Shown: positions 7,947 to 16,584, counted from the stretch's first letter. The stretch is 41,812 nucleotides of DNA from Chloroflexota bacterium (GCA_013153135.1 JAADFA010000109.1:1-41812), one strand, 5' to 3'. The notes: generated by a model not told the origin, from the sequence alone. A program made the numbers and translations.

Positions 7947-8297
7947 CTAATCACGCAAGACGCGTAGTACATACCCCAAGCCGACCCCGGCCAACAGCCC
8001 GCCCCAGGGCGAAAGGTCGGCATCGGTGATTTGATTGAGCACAATGGCCAGGCCTAACCCAGCCAAACCCATGCCTGCTAGGAGCCCATACCGCCCTCGT
8101 CCCCAACGTCGCCGCCAGGTTCGGTAGGCCATGCCGAGACCAAGCACCATTAGGCCGAGGCCAACCAGCGCGGCTACCAGCGAAACCACCGCAGCCACCG
8201 CGCGGGAGACGGATGTGAACAAGGGAACACCCAGGGCGCCCAGCCCCCAAGCCAAAAGCAGCAAGCCAATAAGGATATCCCGCGTCCGTCGAGACAT
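7947..8297 (-). CDS. Small integral membrane protein, 116 aa
   Basis: Not recognised by name. About four hydrophobic segments (roughly residues 8-26, 34-56, 73-89 and 96-112) are separated by a basic loop, TWRRRWGRGR. An arginine-rich N-terminus (MSRRTR) suggests that end is cytoplasmic. GGAGG lies 5 bases before the ATG. It stands between the RluE-type gene (9 bases) and the LOG gene (30 bases), and is probably part of the same transcript. No function can be given. Confidence 0.75.
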   Translation of the reverse strand: MSRRTRDILIGLLLLAWGLGALGVPLFTSVSRAVAAVVSLVAALVGLGLMVLGLGMAYRTWRRRWGRGRYGLLAGMGLAGLGLAIVLNQITDADLSPWGGLLAGVGLGYVLRVLRD

Positions 8298-8306
8298 GTC
8301 TCCCTC

Positions 8307-8894
8307 CTAGCCTTTTGGACGTTGTGCAGACCCCGCGCGCAACAAACGCCACAATTTTGCCTCTTCCGATGGGGTCAGATAACGCCACTGGCCGGGCTGG
8401 AGCCCGTGCAGGGTGAACGGTCCGATGGCCCATCGGATGAGGCGTTGTGTGGGGTGTCCGATGGCCGCGGTCATGCGCCGCACCTGGTGTTTGCGCCCTT
8501 CAGTGAGCACCAGCCGGAGCCATGTGGTAGGGTGGTGGCGGACAGGGGGCGTGCGGGGCCACAGCTTCGGCGGGGGCATTCGGTTCGCACGTCGCGCGCG
8601 TAGCCGTCGGCCATCCACCCAAACCCCGTGCACCAGCCGTTCCAAGTCATGGTCATCAGGTTCCCCTTCAACCTGCACCCAATACTCTCGTGGCAGCGCG
8701 TGGCCGTGATGCGTGAGCAACCCGCGCAGCCGAGGATTATCGCTCAAAATAAGCAGCCCTTCTGAGCGCAGGTCCAGGCGCCCCGCTGGGTAGACATGGG
8801 GCACGGGGATGTAATCCTTGAGGGTTGGACGCCCCTCCGGATCCGTGAATTGAGAGAGCACACCGTACGGTTTGTTGAACAATAAAACAGCCAT
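8307..8894 (-). CDS. RluE-type 23S rRNA pseudouridine synthase
   Basis: A 195-residue RsuA/RluB/E/F-family pseudouridine synthase without the N-terminal S4 domain, which is the arrangement of RluE (E. coli RluE modifies U2457 of 23S rRNA). Motif I is LLFNKPYGVLSQFTDPEGRP (4-23). The catalytic Asp41 is in GRLDLRSEGLLIL. A KHQVRRM motif follows, with IGPFTLHGLQPGQWR near the end. The start has no ribosome site of its own: the stop of the 80-residue gene lies only two bases upstream, which points to termination-reinitiation. Target uridine assignment is by family resemblance. Confidence 0.9.
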   Translation of the reverse strand: MAVLLFNKPYGVLSQFTDPEGRPTLKDYIPVPHVYPAGRLDLRSEGLLILSDNPRLRGLLTHHGHALPREYWVQVEGEPDDHDLERLVHGVWVDGRRLRARRANRMPPPKLWPRTPPVRHHPTTWLRLVLTEGRKHQVRRMTAAIGHPTQRLIRWAIGPFTLHGLQPGQWRYLTPSEEAKLWRLLRAGSAQRPKG

Positions 8895-8896
8895 AG

Positions 8897-9139
8897 CTAC
8901 AGTGCCCACGCGAGCAAGAACCCGAGGATGGCGATAAAGGTGCCCAAACCGAGCAGGCAATGGGCTGCGAACAGCCCTCCTTGCCAGCCCAAAAGCAAGC
9001 CCAGCACGCTCAGCACGCCATCCAACGCGATTAGGGCCAGGCCCACCATGGGCAATAGGCCTTTCCGATAGGCGAGAAACTCGCCCACTTGGTCGGACCA
9101 ACGGTTGAGGCGATCGCGCCAAGAAGGTCGACGGGGCAT
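8897..9139 (-). CDS. Small membrane protein, 80 aa
   Basis: An 80-residue protein with a charged N-terminus (MPRRPSWRDRLNRW) and two membrane segments (about 30-51 and 55-78) ending almost at the C-terminus. It is not recognised. GAGGT lies 7 bases before the ATG. It begins 9 bases after hflX and stops 2 bases before the RluE-type gene, so it is clearly part of the operon, and its translation may serve to couple the downstream synthase. Confidence 0.7.
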   Translation of the reverse strand: MPRRPSWRDRLNRWSDQVGEFLAYRKGLLPMVGLALIALDGVLSVLGLLLGWQGGLFAAHCLLGLGTFIAILGFLLAWAL

Positions 9140-9148
9140 AAGGTGACC

Positions 9149-10720
9149 TCACATAGCAGAATCCAGGGCGGAATCCTCGTTTTGGCCCGCGTGTGCGTCC
9201 TCGCGCAATGCGGTTTCGGCCGCGGTAGGCAGGGCGGGCCCTTTACGTTGTCCTTGTCGCAGCACAAAAGGCGCAAAGCGAGCGAGCAGACGGCCCGGCA
9301 ACCGGCCTTTGATATGCACCCCATCCCGTCGGTGCTCGATGCGGTCGATGCGGCCCATCTCGTGAAAGAGCGAAATAAGGTGTCCTTGGTCGTAGGGCAA
9401 CAATACTTCGACGGGTGTATATCGCGCGTAGAGTTGGTCGGCCACGGCTTGCAGCAGCTCGGGGATGCCCTCGCCCGTGAGCGCGGAGATAGCCACCGCA
9501 CCCGGGAAGGCCTTGAGAGCCTCGCGCGCGGCCTCCGGGTCGGGCAGGAGGTCGATTTTATTGAGCACCGTGAGGATGGGGATGTGGTCCGCTTTGATCT
9601 CGCGCAGCGTGCGGATGACGGCCTCGGCTTGCGCGGCCGCCTGGGGATGCGCAATATCAATCACGTGTAGCAACAGGTCGGCTTCAGCAATTTCCTCCAA
9701 GGTCGCGCGGAAGGCGGCGACCAGGGTTGTAGGCAGCTTTTGGATGAACCCGACCGTATCGGTGAACAGCGCGATGTGACCACCGGGTAACTCCACGCGA
9801 CGGGTGGTTGGGTCAAGGGTCGCGAAGAGCTTATCGTCCGCGTACACATTCGCGCCGCTCAATCGGTTGAGCAGAGTAGATTTGCCCGCGTTGGTATAGC
9901 CGACCAGCGCGACCACGGGAAGCCGGTTCTTACGGCGCCGGGAGCGATAACGTTGTCGATGCGCGCGCACCTTTTCAAGCTCACGTTTGAGCACCGCGAT
10001 GCGTTTGTTGATCTCCCGTCGGTCCAATTCCAGCTGCTTTTCACCAGGCCCGCGCAGGCCTACGCCCCCTGCGCGGCCAGCCCGGCCGCCGCCACCGCCC
10101 GCCTGACGCTCCAGATGCGTCCACGCGCGCGTCAGGCGGGGCAGGCGATACTCCAGCTGCGCGAGCTCAACCTGGAGCGCGCCTTCCTTGGTTTGCGCGC
10201 GTTGGGCGAAGATGTCCAAAATGAGCACCGTGCGGTCGATTACCCGAACCTTATCGCCAAAAAACTTCTCCAATTCTCGTTGGTGCCGGGGTGTGAGCTC
10301 ATCGTCAAAGATGATTACATTGGCCTTGGTTTGCTCAACCAAGGCTTTGATTTCCTCGAGCTTACCCTTACCAACAAAAGTACTGGGGTTCGGCCGGTTG
10401 AGCTTTTGCGTAACTTGACCCACGACCTCCAGGCCCGCGGTTTCGGCCAGCCGTGCGAGTTCGCGGAGCGATTCCTCCAGAGGCAATAGGCTTCGGCGGT
10501 GACGCAGCTCCACCCCCACCAACACCGCGCGCTCCTTGGGTTGTTGTGTGGGGATGGGCGCGCGGCCTTGCTTGAGGCGTTCTGTCTCCTCCTTGCTTAT
10601 GGTCTCTTCGGATTCGGCCAGCGCGGCTCGAGCCTCCTCCACGGGCATGGGCGTGCTGCCATCCTCATCCACAAACCATACTTGGGACGTTGGGCGTTCA
10701 TCCTCTGATTCTTGCCACAT
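9149..10720 (-). CDS. hflX: Ribosome-associated GTPase HflX
   Basis: A 523-residue GTPase that binds the large ribosomal subunit and splits stalled ribosomes in characterised bacteria. It has an N-terminal HflX nucleotide-binding domain (ATFVGKGKLEEIKAL-like stretch NPSTFVGKGKLEEI), a Gly-rich linker (QAGGGGGRAGRAGG), the GTPase core with Walker A GYTNAGKS, G3 DTVGFIQKLP and G4 NKID, and a C-terminal domain. About 60 acidic residues precede the usual start of homology and the C-terminal region is also long, so it is about 100 residues longer than E. coli HflX. The ATG at 10720 is annotated; a TTG at 10726 has better spacing to AAGGAGGTG, so the true start is uncertain by two residues. Confidence 0.95.
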   Translation of the reverse strand: MWQESEDERPTSQVWFVDEDGSTPMPVEEARAALAESEETISKEETERLKQGRAPIPTQQPKERAVLVGVELRHRRSLLPLEESLRELARLAETAGLEVVGQVTQKLNRPNPSTFVGKGKLEEIKALVEQTKANVIIFDDELTPRHQRELEKFFGDKVRVIDRTVLILDIFAQRAQTKEGALQVELAQLEYRLPRLTRAWTHLERQAGGGGGRAGRAGGVGLRGPGEKQLELDRREINKRIAVLKRELEKVRAHRQRYRSRRRKNRLPVVALVGYTNAGKSTLLNRLSGANVYADDKLFATLDPTTRRVELPGGHIALFTDTVGFIQKLPTTLVAAFRATLEEIAEADLLLHVIDIAHPQAAAQAEAVIRTLREIKADHIPILTVLNKIDLLPDPEAAREALKAFPGAVAISALTGEGIPELLQAVADQLYARYTPVEVLLPYDQGHLISLFHEMGRIDRIEHRRDGVHIKGRLPGRLLARFAPFVLRQGQRKGPALPTAAETALREDAHAGQNEDSALDSAM

Positions 10721-10750
10721 GGTCAAAGGCCACCTCCTTTGAAAAAGGGG

Positions 10751-11950
10751 TTATACCTCGCGCGCGGGTAAACCCGGCAACGTGTGGGCCGCGCGCAAGC
10801 GAGCCAGGGCTCGGTCCAACGCGTCGTCGGGTACGCCGAGGGAGATGCGCACATACCCCTCGCCATGAGGGCCGAAGATCCGCCCCGGCGCCCAGCTGAT
10901 GTGATGGTGCTGCAGCAAAGCCTGCGTGAACGCGAGACTTTCCACCCCAGGGGGAAGCTTCGCCCAAATGTACATACCCGCTTGTGCGGGATAAGCCGTC
11001 AAGCCCAGCTCGGTCAATAAGGTCAGGATACGGTCACGCCGTTTGCGGTAGACTGCGTTGCGCGCCGCGATCCACGCGTCCATGCGCGGGTCATTGAGCG
11101 CGACCTCAGCTGCATCCATCAGGGGGCCGAAATGGGAGGAATCAACCTGACTTTTGTAGAGGAAAAGATAACGCAGGGCTTCGGCGTGACCCACCGCGAC
11201 ACCCAACCGCCATCCGGCCATGTTTGCGCGTTTGGAGAGGGAATTGAACTCCACCGCGACCTCTAGCGCGCCTGGAACCTGGAGCACGCTCGGCGGGGGC
11301 GGTGCGTCAGGGTCCAATACCACGTCCACGTACGCGGCGTCGTACGCGAGCAAGATATGGTGTTCACGCGCGAACGCGACGGCTCGCTCCAGGGCTTCAT
11401 ATGTGATGGTCGCCCCCGTAGGGTTATTGGGGTAATTGAGCCACAAGATCTTAGCCCGTCGTCGGATGTCGTGAGGGATGGCGTCCAGGTCGGGCAAGAA
11501 GCCGTTTTCCGCGCGCAGGGGCATATAGACCACATGGCCGCCCGCGATGCGCGCGGCTGGTGCGTACGCGGAGTAGCCCGGATCGGGCACGAGGACCACG
11601 TCGCCGGGATTGATCAGGGCTTGCGTGAGGTGGAAAATGCCCTCTTTGGAGCCGATAAGGCCCACGACCTGGGTTTGGGGGTCCAGCTGAACACCAAAGC
11701 GACGTTGGTAATACGCCGCCCAAGCCCGGCGGTAGGCAGGCGTGCCCCCGTAGGGCTGATACGAATGTCGATCGGGGCGTTGGGCCGCGGCGATCATGGC
11801 TTTGATAACGAACTCGGGTGGGGGCATATCGGGCGCGCCAATGTCCATGCGCACCACGTCCAACCCCTGGGAACGCATTTGCTGGATCTGGCGGCCCACT
11901 TGTGCGAAGTAGTACGGTTTGAGATCCGCGATTCGGTCAGCTGGTTGCAT
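10751..11950 (-). CDS. Class I/II PLP aminotransferase, LL-diaminopimelate aminotransferase-like
   Basis: A 399-residue fold-type I aminotransferase. GSKEGI, PDPGYSAY, NYPNNPTGA and the PLP-lysine stretch SLSKRANMAGWRLG are all present. The GSKEGI and NYPNNPTG combination is typical of the DapL and related alanine/glutamate aminotransferases, so a role in lysine (diaminopimelate) synthesis is likely but not proven; the other option is an aspartate- or alanine-type transaminase. The second of two adjacent ATG codons (11950) has GAGGTG at usable spacing and is chosen. hflX starts 30 bases downstream, making this the first gene of a seven-gene minus-strand run. Confidence 0.85.
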   Translation of the reverse strand: MQPADRIADLKPYYFAQVGRQIQQMRSQGLDVVRMDIGAPDMPPPEFVIKAMIAAAQRPDRHSYQPYGGTPAYRRAWAAYYQRRFGVQLDPQTQVVGLIGSKEGIFHLTQALINPGDVVLVPDPGYSAYAPAARIAGGHVVYMPLRAENGFLPDLDAIPHDIRRRAKILWLNYPNNPTGATITYEALERAVAFAREHHILLAYDAAYVDVVLDPDAPPPPSVLQVPGALEVAVEFNSLSKRANMAGWRLGVAVGHAEALRYLFLYKSQVDSSHFGPLMDAAEVALNDPRMDAWIAARNAVYRKRRDRILTLLTELGLTAYPAQAGMYIWAKLPPGVESLAFTQALLQHHHISWAPGRIFGPHGEGYVRISLGVPDDALDRALARLRAAHTLPGLPAREV

Positions 11951-12303
11951 CATCACCTCGATGGTGCCGGGTTTCCTTATTAGTTTACCAGCCCATCCAG
12001 CCCTGCGCGCGTCCATGAAGCAACGGGTGCAGGCAAATCTCGTAGAAGCCCATGCCGCGGGCGGCGAAACCCGCCTGCTATCCTCGCCGTTCCATGCCCC
12101 GCGCGCTGAGCCAGCCAGCTCGCGCGCAATTTTATGGCAACTCGCCGCGGGCTTCCAGCCCGCGGCGGCGCGGCACGCGAGCGATTGGCATTTCGACAAT
12201 CTCCGCGTGCATCCCTCGATCGTGCTTTATGGCCGTGGGCGATTTCGCAAACCTTGCTTGGTAAAATTGAACACAAACCATGCAAACACAAAGGGGGTGA
12301 TGC
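11951..12303. other. Intergenic gap between divergent genes
   Basis: No gene is seen. On the minus strand an extended -10 (TGG-TAAACT, 11982-11990) may drive the aminotransferase operon. A long perfect hairpin lies at 12143-12167 (separate entry). On the plus strand TAAAAT at 12262-12267 may be a -10 for the 208-residue membrane protein, but no -35 is at the right distance. Confidence 0.4.
12143..12167. repeat. REP-like perfect hairpin
   Basis: An 11-bp perfect inverted repeat, CGCCGCGGGCT / AGCCCGCGGCG, around a 3-base TCC loop. It is not followed by a T-run and both flanking genes point away from it, so it is not a terminator. It resembles short palindromic intergenic repeats found in many GC-rich genomes. 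Confidence 0.6.
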
Positions 12304-12930
12304 ATGTGTCCCTACATCCCGCCGCGCTGGCGCTGGACCCTGGAAGCCCTGCTCATGCTGAACGTGGCCCTCTTTCTCGCTTTTGTGGGGCCGCCGGAAA
12401 AGACCTTGGGGGCAAACATTCGCGCGATATACCTGCATGGGGCCTGGATTTGGGCCGCGTTGCTCGCGTTGACGTGGGCGGCGGTGCAGGGTATGCGGGC
12501 TCTGTGGCGCCACGATCCAAAAGCGTTGCGGGCTTCGCGGCTGTGGGGTTGGGTCGGCATGGCATTGTGGTGGCTGTATTTGCCGCTATCCTTATGGGCC
12601 ATGCAGACCAACTGGAACGGCTTGTTTTTGTCCGAGCCTCGTTGGCGAGCGGGGGTAGAATTAGCCATCGTGGGAGCGCTTTTGCAAGGGGCCGCGTGGT
12701 TCCTGCCACCCCGCGCGACCGCGTGGATTAACGTGGGCTTTCTCGCGCTCATCGGCGTGCGCTTGAGTATCACCGAGCGGGTGCTGCATCCACCGTCTCC
12801 CATGTTTACATCACGCGCATGGACCATCCAGATAACCTTTTTCGCGACCTTGCTCGCGCTGGTTTGGATGGCGCGCGCGTGGGTTCGATGGTTGGACCTC
12901 GTTCTGCCCTCGTGGCCGGACGAGGCCTAA
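12304..12930 (+). CDS. Six-segment membrane protein, weakly CcmC-like
   Basis: A 208-residue integral membrane protein with about six hydrophobic segments (roughly 11-29, 42-64, 79-100, 119-138, 140-160 and 178-195). The N-terminal stretch PPEKTLGANIRAIYLHGAWI resembles the start of CcmC/CcsA-type heme-handling proteins, and HPPSPMF near residue 165 sits where a conserved His-rich loop might be. That is weak resemblance, not an identification. No other cytochrome c maturation gene is nearby. GGGGGTG lies 5 bases before the ATG. The lipoprotein gene starts 51 bases downstream and is probably cotranscribed. Confidence 0.75.
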   Translation: MCPYIPPRWRWTLEALLMLNVALFLAFVGPPEKTLGANIRAIYLHGAWIWAALLALTWAAVQGMRALWRHDPKALRASRLWGWVGMALWWLYLPLSLWAMQTNWNGLFLSEPRWRAGVELAIVGALLQGAAWFLPPRATAWINVGFLALIGVRLSITERVLHPPSPMFTSRAWTIQITFFATLLALVWMARAWVRWLDLVLPSWPDEA

Positions 12931-12981
12931 TGCGGTCCTGGCTTGGGCGCCCCACAGCATCCCACGGAGGAGAGACGACCC

Positions 12982-13743
12982 ATGACCTCGCGACGGTCTC
13001 GTGTTGTGCGTTGGGTGTTGGTGTTTGGGGTATTGGGCTTGGGGCTCGCGGGGTGCCGCGCCGCGGCGGCCACGCCTCTACCCCCGCCCAGCCCGACGCC
13101 AACCCCGCGCGCGCTGCTTACCCTACCTCTGCCTACGCCTATCCCCCCTACCCCAACCCCGACCCCCACGCCCATCCCGGCCGACCGGATCCTGTTCCAG
13201 GATGATTTTTCCGACCCCAACAGCGGTTGGCCGCGCGTGCGCACCGAGTGGGGCATTACTGATTACGTTGACGGTCGCTATCGTATCGGCGTAGGCATCA
13301 ATTACACGGATTTATGGGCCAACCCGGGCCTGGACTTCGCGGATGCGCGCATCGAGGTCGATGCTCAGGCCATCGCGGGCTCGGAGTACAACACGTTTGG
13401 CGTGATCTGTCGCTATCAAGATGAGAAGAACTTCTATTTCTTCATCCTGAGCAACGCGGGGTATTACGCCATTATCAAAGTGGAAAACGGGGAGCAATAT
13501 CCTTTAACGCCCGAACGTCAGCTGGCTGTGCGCGAGATCATTCGGCCAGGCGGGCTGGTCAACCGGGTGCAGGCTGAGTGCATTGGCAATACGTTGCGCT
13601 TGTATGCGAACGGTACCTTGCTTGCGGAAGTGCAGGATGCGACCCATGCCCACGGCGATGTAGGGCTTATCGCGGGCGCGTTTACCGATGCTGGCGTCGT
13701 TGTTGATTTCGATAACTTTGTCGTCTTGAAACCCGACGAATAA
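12982..13743 (+). CDS. Lipoprotein with Pro/Thr linker and jelly-roll-like domain
   Basis: A 253-residue secreted lipoprotein. The signal peptide ends in the lipobox LAGC with Cys25. Next comes a Pro/Thr/Ser-rich linker (about 34-65), then a beta-sandwich domain that starts FQDDFSDPNSGW and includes VICRYQDEKNFYFFILSN and DVGLIAGAFTDAGVVVDFDN. These are typical of the concanavalin-like 3-keto-disaccharide hydrolase/LamG superfamily. It probably binds a glycan or peptide at the cell surface; no catalytic residues are evident. The start at 12982 has GGAGGAGAG 7 bases upstream. The Pro/Thr linker style is common in Chloroflexota surface proteins. Confidence 0.85.
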   Translation: MTSRRSRVVRWVLVFGVLGLGLAGCRAAAATPLPPPSPTPTPRALLTLPLPTPIPPTPTPTPTPIPADRILFQDDFSDPNSGWPRVRTEWGITDYVDGRYRIGVGINYTDLWANPGLDFADARIEVDAQAIAGSEYNTFGVICRYQDEKNFYFFILSNAGYYAIIKVENGEQYPLTPERQLAVREIIRPGGLVNRVQAECIGNTLRLYANGTLLAEVQDATHAHGDVGLIAGAFTDAGVVVDFDNFVVLKPDE

Positions 13744-13778
13744 GCGCCAAACTCAACCTTAAAAAGCGGCGTCAAAGG

Positions 13779-13806
13779 TTGTCAAGGGGGCACTTCCTGT
13801 TATAAT
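13779..13806 (+). promoter_or_regulatory. Strong sigma-70-type promoter for rpsA
   Basis: TTGTCA (13779-13784), a 16-base spacer and TATAAT (13801-13806), with an extended -10 TGT directly before it. This gives a leader of about 48 bases before the ATG at 13861. It is the best promoter in the window. Confidence 0.85.
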
Positions 13807-13860
13807 GGGCCTTGCCGCGAAAGAGCGGCCAAGTCCGGTAAAGCGTTCGGAGATTAAGCG

Positions 13861-15168
13861 ATGATGATGCCAGCGCAAGACCCCTCGACGTTGGAACCGC
13901 AAGGGAATGGGGAGGGGCAACACGACGAGCAAGAACAGATGACGATGGAAGACCTGCTGAATGAGTCGCAGGGCGTGCCTCACGCGGAGTTGCGCGCCGG
14001 AACCATTGTGGAAGGCACCGTGAGCACGGTCAACGACCAGGGCGTGTGGGTGAGCCTGGGTTACAAGTCCGATGGGCTCATTCCGGCCGAAGCCCTTGAG
14101 GCCCTGAGCGACGAGGAACGCGCGCAGCTGAAGGAGGGCAACACGGTGCGCGTTTATGTCGAGGGCTTCGATAGCAACGGCACGCCCCGGCTTTCCTACC
14201 GCCAGGCTTTGGAGATGGAGGACTGGGAGCGCGCCCAGGAGTACAAGGAGAAAGGCCTGACCTATCGCGGCCAGATCATCCGCTACAACAAAGGTGGTGT
14301 GGTGGTCAAGTTCGGCCGCTTGCAAGGGTTCATCCCCGCGTCGCAGATCTTGCGCTCCCATCGCGCCATGTGGGGGAGCCTGGTCCCGGGCCCCAGCTGG
14401 GAAAAGGCCATCGGCGATGAAATCGTGGCCAAGGTGATCGAGGTCGACCCGCGGCGACGGCGGCTCATCCTCTCGGAGCGCGCTGCTGCACGCGAAGCCC
14501 GAGAACTGCTCAAGGATAAACTCCTGCAGCAGATCAAAGTGGGCGACGTGATCAACGGCCGGGTTACGCGCATTACCCCCTTCGGCGCGTTCGTGGATAT
14601 CGGCGGCGCGGATGGGTTGGTCCATATCTCCGAGATTTCGTGGGAACACATCAAGCGCCCGGAAGATGTATTGGAAGAGGGTCAGCCCGTACAGGTCAAG
14701 GTCATCGAGGTCGACCCCGAACGACGGCGCATTGGCCTTTCCATCCGTCAAACCCAAGAGGACCCTTGGAAGGTCAAGACCAAGTCGTTGCGCGTCGGCC
14801 AACTGGTACGCGGCACCATCACTCGCTTGGAGAAATACGGCGCCTTTGCCCGCCTGGAGAACGGCCTGGAAGGCCTCATCCATATCTCCGAAATCAGCCA
14901 TCAGCGCATTGAGCACCCGAAAGAGGTGTTGCACGTGGGCGAAGAGGTGACCCTGCGCATCATCCGCATCGAACCTGAGCGGCGGCGCATTGGCTTGAGC
15001 ATCAAAAAGGTCGATTCCCTGGCCTACGCGGACCTGGACTTGCAGATGGCCCTGCAAGAAGCCGAGGCTGAGATGAAGCAGGAGAGCGAAGCCGAAACCA
15101 CCTCGGGGACGCCCACGGAAGGCGCGCCAAGCGCTGCTTCGGACAGCGAAGAAGGGCGCGAAGGTTAA
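13861..15168 (+). CDS. rpsA: Ribosomal protein S1 homologue, four S1 domains
   Basis: A 435-residue RNA-binding protein with four S1 (OB-fold) repeats, at about residues 43-115, 130-205, 226-297 and 312-385. The last two have the classic GAFVDI..ADGLVHISEIS and GAFARLENGLEGLIHISEIS cores. The N-terminus (1-40) and C-terminus (from about 390) are acidic and low in complexity. Four domains is the short S1 form seen in many non-proteobacteria (E. coli S1 has six). It helps the 30S subunit bind mRNA. Three ATG codons stand in tandem at 13861-13869; GGAG lies 8 bases before the first. It has its own promoter and terminator and is monocistronic. Confidence 0.92.
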   Translation: MMMPAQDPSTLEPQGNGEGQHDEQEQMTMEDLLNESQGVPHAELRAGTIVEGTVSTVNDQGVWVSLGYKSDGLIPAEALEALSDEERAQLKEGNTVRVYVEGFDSNGTPRLSYRQALEMEDWERAQEYKEKGLTYRGQIIRYNKGGVVVKFGRLQGFIPASQILRSHRAMWGSLVPGPSWEKAIGDEIVAKVIEVDPRRRRLILSERAAAREARELLKDKLLQQIKVGDVINGRVTRITPFGAFVDIGGADGLVHISEISWEHIKRPEDVLEEGQPVQVKVIEVDPERRRIGLSIRQTQEDPWKVKTKSLRVGQLVRGTITRLEKYGAFARLENGLEGLIHISEISHQRIEHPKEVLHVGEEVTLRIIRIEPERRRIGLSIKKVDSLAYADLDLQMALQEAEAEMKQESEAETTSGTPTEGAPSAASDSEEGREG

Positions 15169-15188
15169 GCCGGCTTTTGCGCGCCAAG

Positions 15189-15217
15189 AAGGCCCCTGCT
15201 GACCGCAGGGGCCTTTT
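15189..15217 (+). terminator. Rho-independent terminator of rpsA
   Basis: An 11-bp perfect stem, AAGGCCCCTGC / GCAGGGGCCTT, with a TGACC loop, followed by TTGCATT, 20 bases after the rpsA stop. Confidence 0.85.
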
Positions 15218-15330
15218 GCATTGCGCGCATCTTCCGCACCGAGGCGGTGTTATTACCCCTTGCCTAAGGCCTTACCGCGCGCCACCTATGGCCGCGCGGC
15301 GGTGTTTGACCCCGCTTGTGAGGATGTCCC

Positions 15331-16584
15331 ATGGCCCGTTATGCCCATATCACCGGCTGGGGCCACGCGGTCCCTGAAAAAGTGCTCACTAACGACGATA
15401 TAGCCAAGATGGTCGATACCAGCGACGAATGGATCCGTACTCGGACGGGCATCCGGGAGCGGCGCATCGCGAGCCCGGAGGAGAGTACCGCGGTCCTGGC
15501 CGCGCGCGCCGCGGAAGAGGCCTTGCGTAAAGCCCGGGTCGCGCCGACCCAGGTCGACCTGATCCTGGTCGCGTCCAGCACGCCGGAGTACATTTTCCCC
15601 GCGACCGCGGCGATTGTGCAAGACGCCATTGGCGCCACACGCGCGGGCGCGTTGGACGTCTCGGCCGCGTGCACGGGCTTCATCTATGCCCTCAGCTTGG
15701 CCGCAGCCATGATCAAAGTGGGCGAGATTGACACCGCGCTGGTCATTGGCGCGGAGACCCTCTCCCGCATCATCGACTGGGAAGACCGCAACACGTGCAT
15801 CCTCTTTGGTGATGGCGCGGGCGCACTGGTGCTTGAGGCCTCCGACGAACCCGGCGGCGTCATTACTTCCATCCTCCGGGCCGATGGCTCGGGCGCGGAT
15901 TTGCTCCTTTTGCCCACATGCGGCAGCCGTAACCCGGTGAGCCACGAGGCCCTGGACCAAAAAATGCACTACGTCAAAATGCAGGGGCGAGAGGTCTTTC
16001 GCTTTGCCACGCGCGTGATGGCGCGCGCAACGCGAGAGGTCGTTGAAAAGGCCGGCATGACTCTGGACCAAATCGATTGGATTGCACCCCATCAGGCCAA
16101 TCGGCGCATCATTGAAGCCGCGGCCAAATCCTTGCGTCGGCCCTTGGACGACTTCCTCATGAACCTGGACCGTTACGGCAACACGTCCACCGCGTCCATC
16201 CCCTTGGTGCTCTATGAAGCTGCGGAATCGGGGCGCATTAAGCCGGGCGAATATGGTGTGCTGGTGGGCTTTGGCGCGGGGCTCACCTGGGGCGCGGCCC
16301 TGGTCCAGTGGACGGGCCCCAAGGCCGAACGCAAACCCGTGCGTCTCAAGTGGTACCAGCGTCTGGCGCGCGTACGTTCACGGTTGCGGCAATGGCGCCG
16401 CGCGCTGGAGGGCCTATGGGTCCACCTGCTCGAGCGCCTTAGCCTACCCCGGGTGCCCGAGCGGCCCCGGTTACGCAAGCCTGCCACGCGCTCCAAAGGC
16501 GCCCTTCCCCCAAAGACCAAGGCGCCCGAGCCTGCCCCAACCGAGGCCCATGGCGAAGACACTGCAGCCCCAACGCAGGATTAG
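15331..16584 (+). CDS. fabH: Beta-ketoacyl-ACP synthase III with C-terminal extension
   Basis: Starts fatty acid synthesis by condensing acyl-CoA with malonyl-ACP. The catalytic triad is complete: Cys114 in DVSAACTGF, His254 in PHQAN and Asn284 in GNTSTAS. The thiolase-like core ends near residue 328 (GAALVQWTG). About 87 further residues follow, an unusual tail: first Arg/Trp-rich and helical (KWYQRLARVRSRLRQWRRAL and onward), then a Pro/Ala/Lys-rich disordered end. Normal FabH proteins end at 310-335 residues. The tail may bind membrane or a partner; that is inference. GTGAGG lies 7 bases before the ATG. No other fatty acid gene is adjacent. The stop overlaps that of the convergent gene. 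Confidence 0.93.
   Translation: MARYAHITGWGHAVPEKVLTNDDIAKMVDTSDEWIRTRTGIRERRIASPEESTAVLAARAAEEALRKARVAPTQVDLILVASSTPEYIFPATAAIVQDAIGATRAGALDVSAACTGFIYALSLAAAMIKVGEIDTALVIGAETLSRIIDWEDRNTCILFGDGAGALVLEASDEPGGVITSILRADGSGADLLLLPTCGSRNPVSHEALDQKMHYVKMQGREVFRFATRVMARATREVVEKAGMTLDQIDWIAPHQANRRIIEAAAKSLRRPLDDFLMNLDRYGNTSTASIPLVLYEAAESGRIKPGEYGVLVGFGAGLTWGAALVQWTGPKAERKPVRLKWYQRLARVRSRLRQWRRALEGLWVHLLERLSLPRVPERPRLRKPATRSKGALPPKTKAPEPAPTEAHGEDTAAPTQD

Noticed and set aside
13759..15057. A 432-codon open frame on the minus strand opposite rpsA
   Set aside because: The plus strand has four clear S1 domains, a strong promoter and a terminator; the antisense product has no family resemblance.
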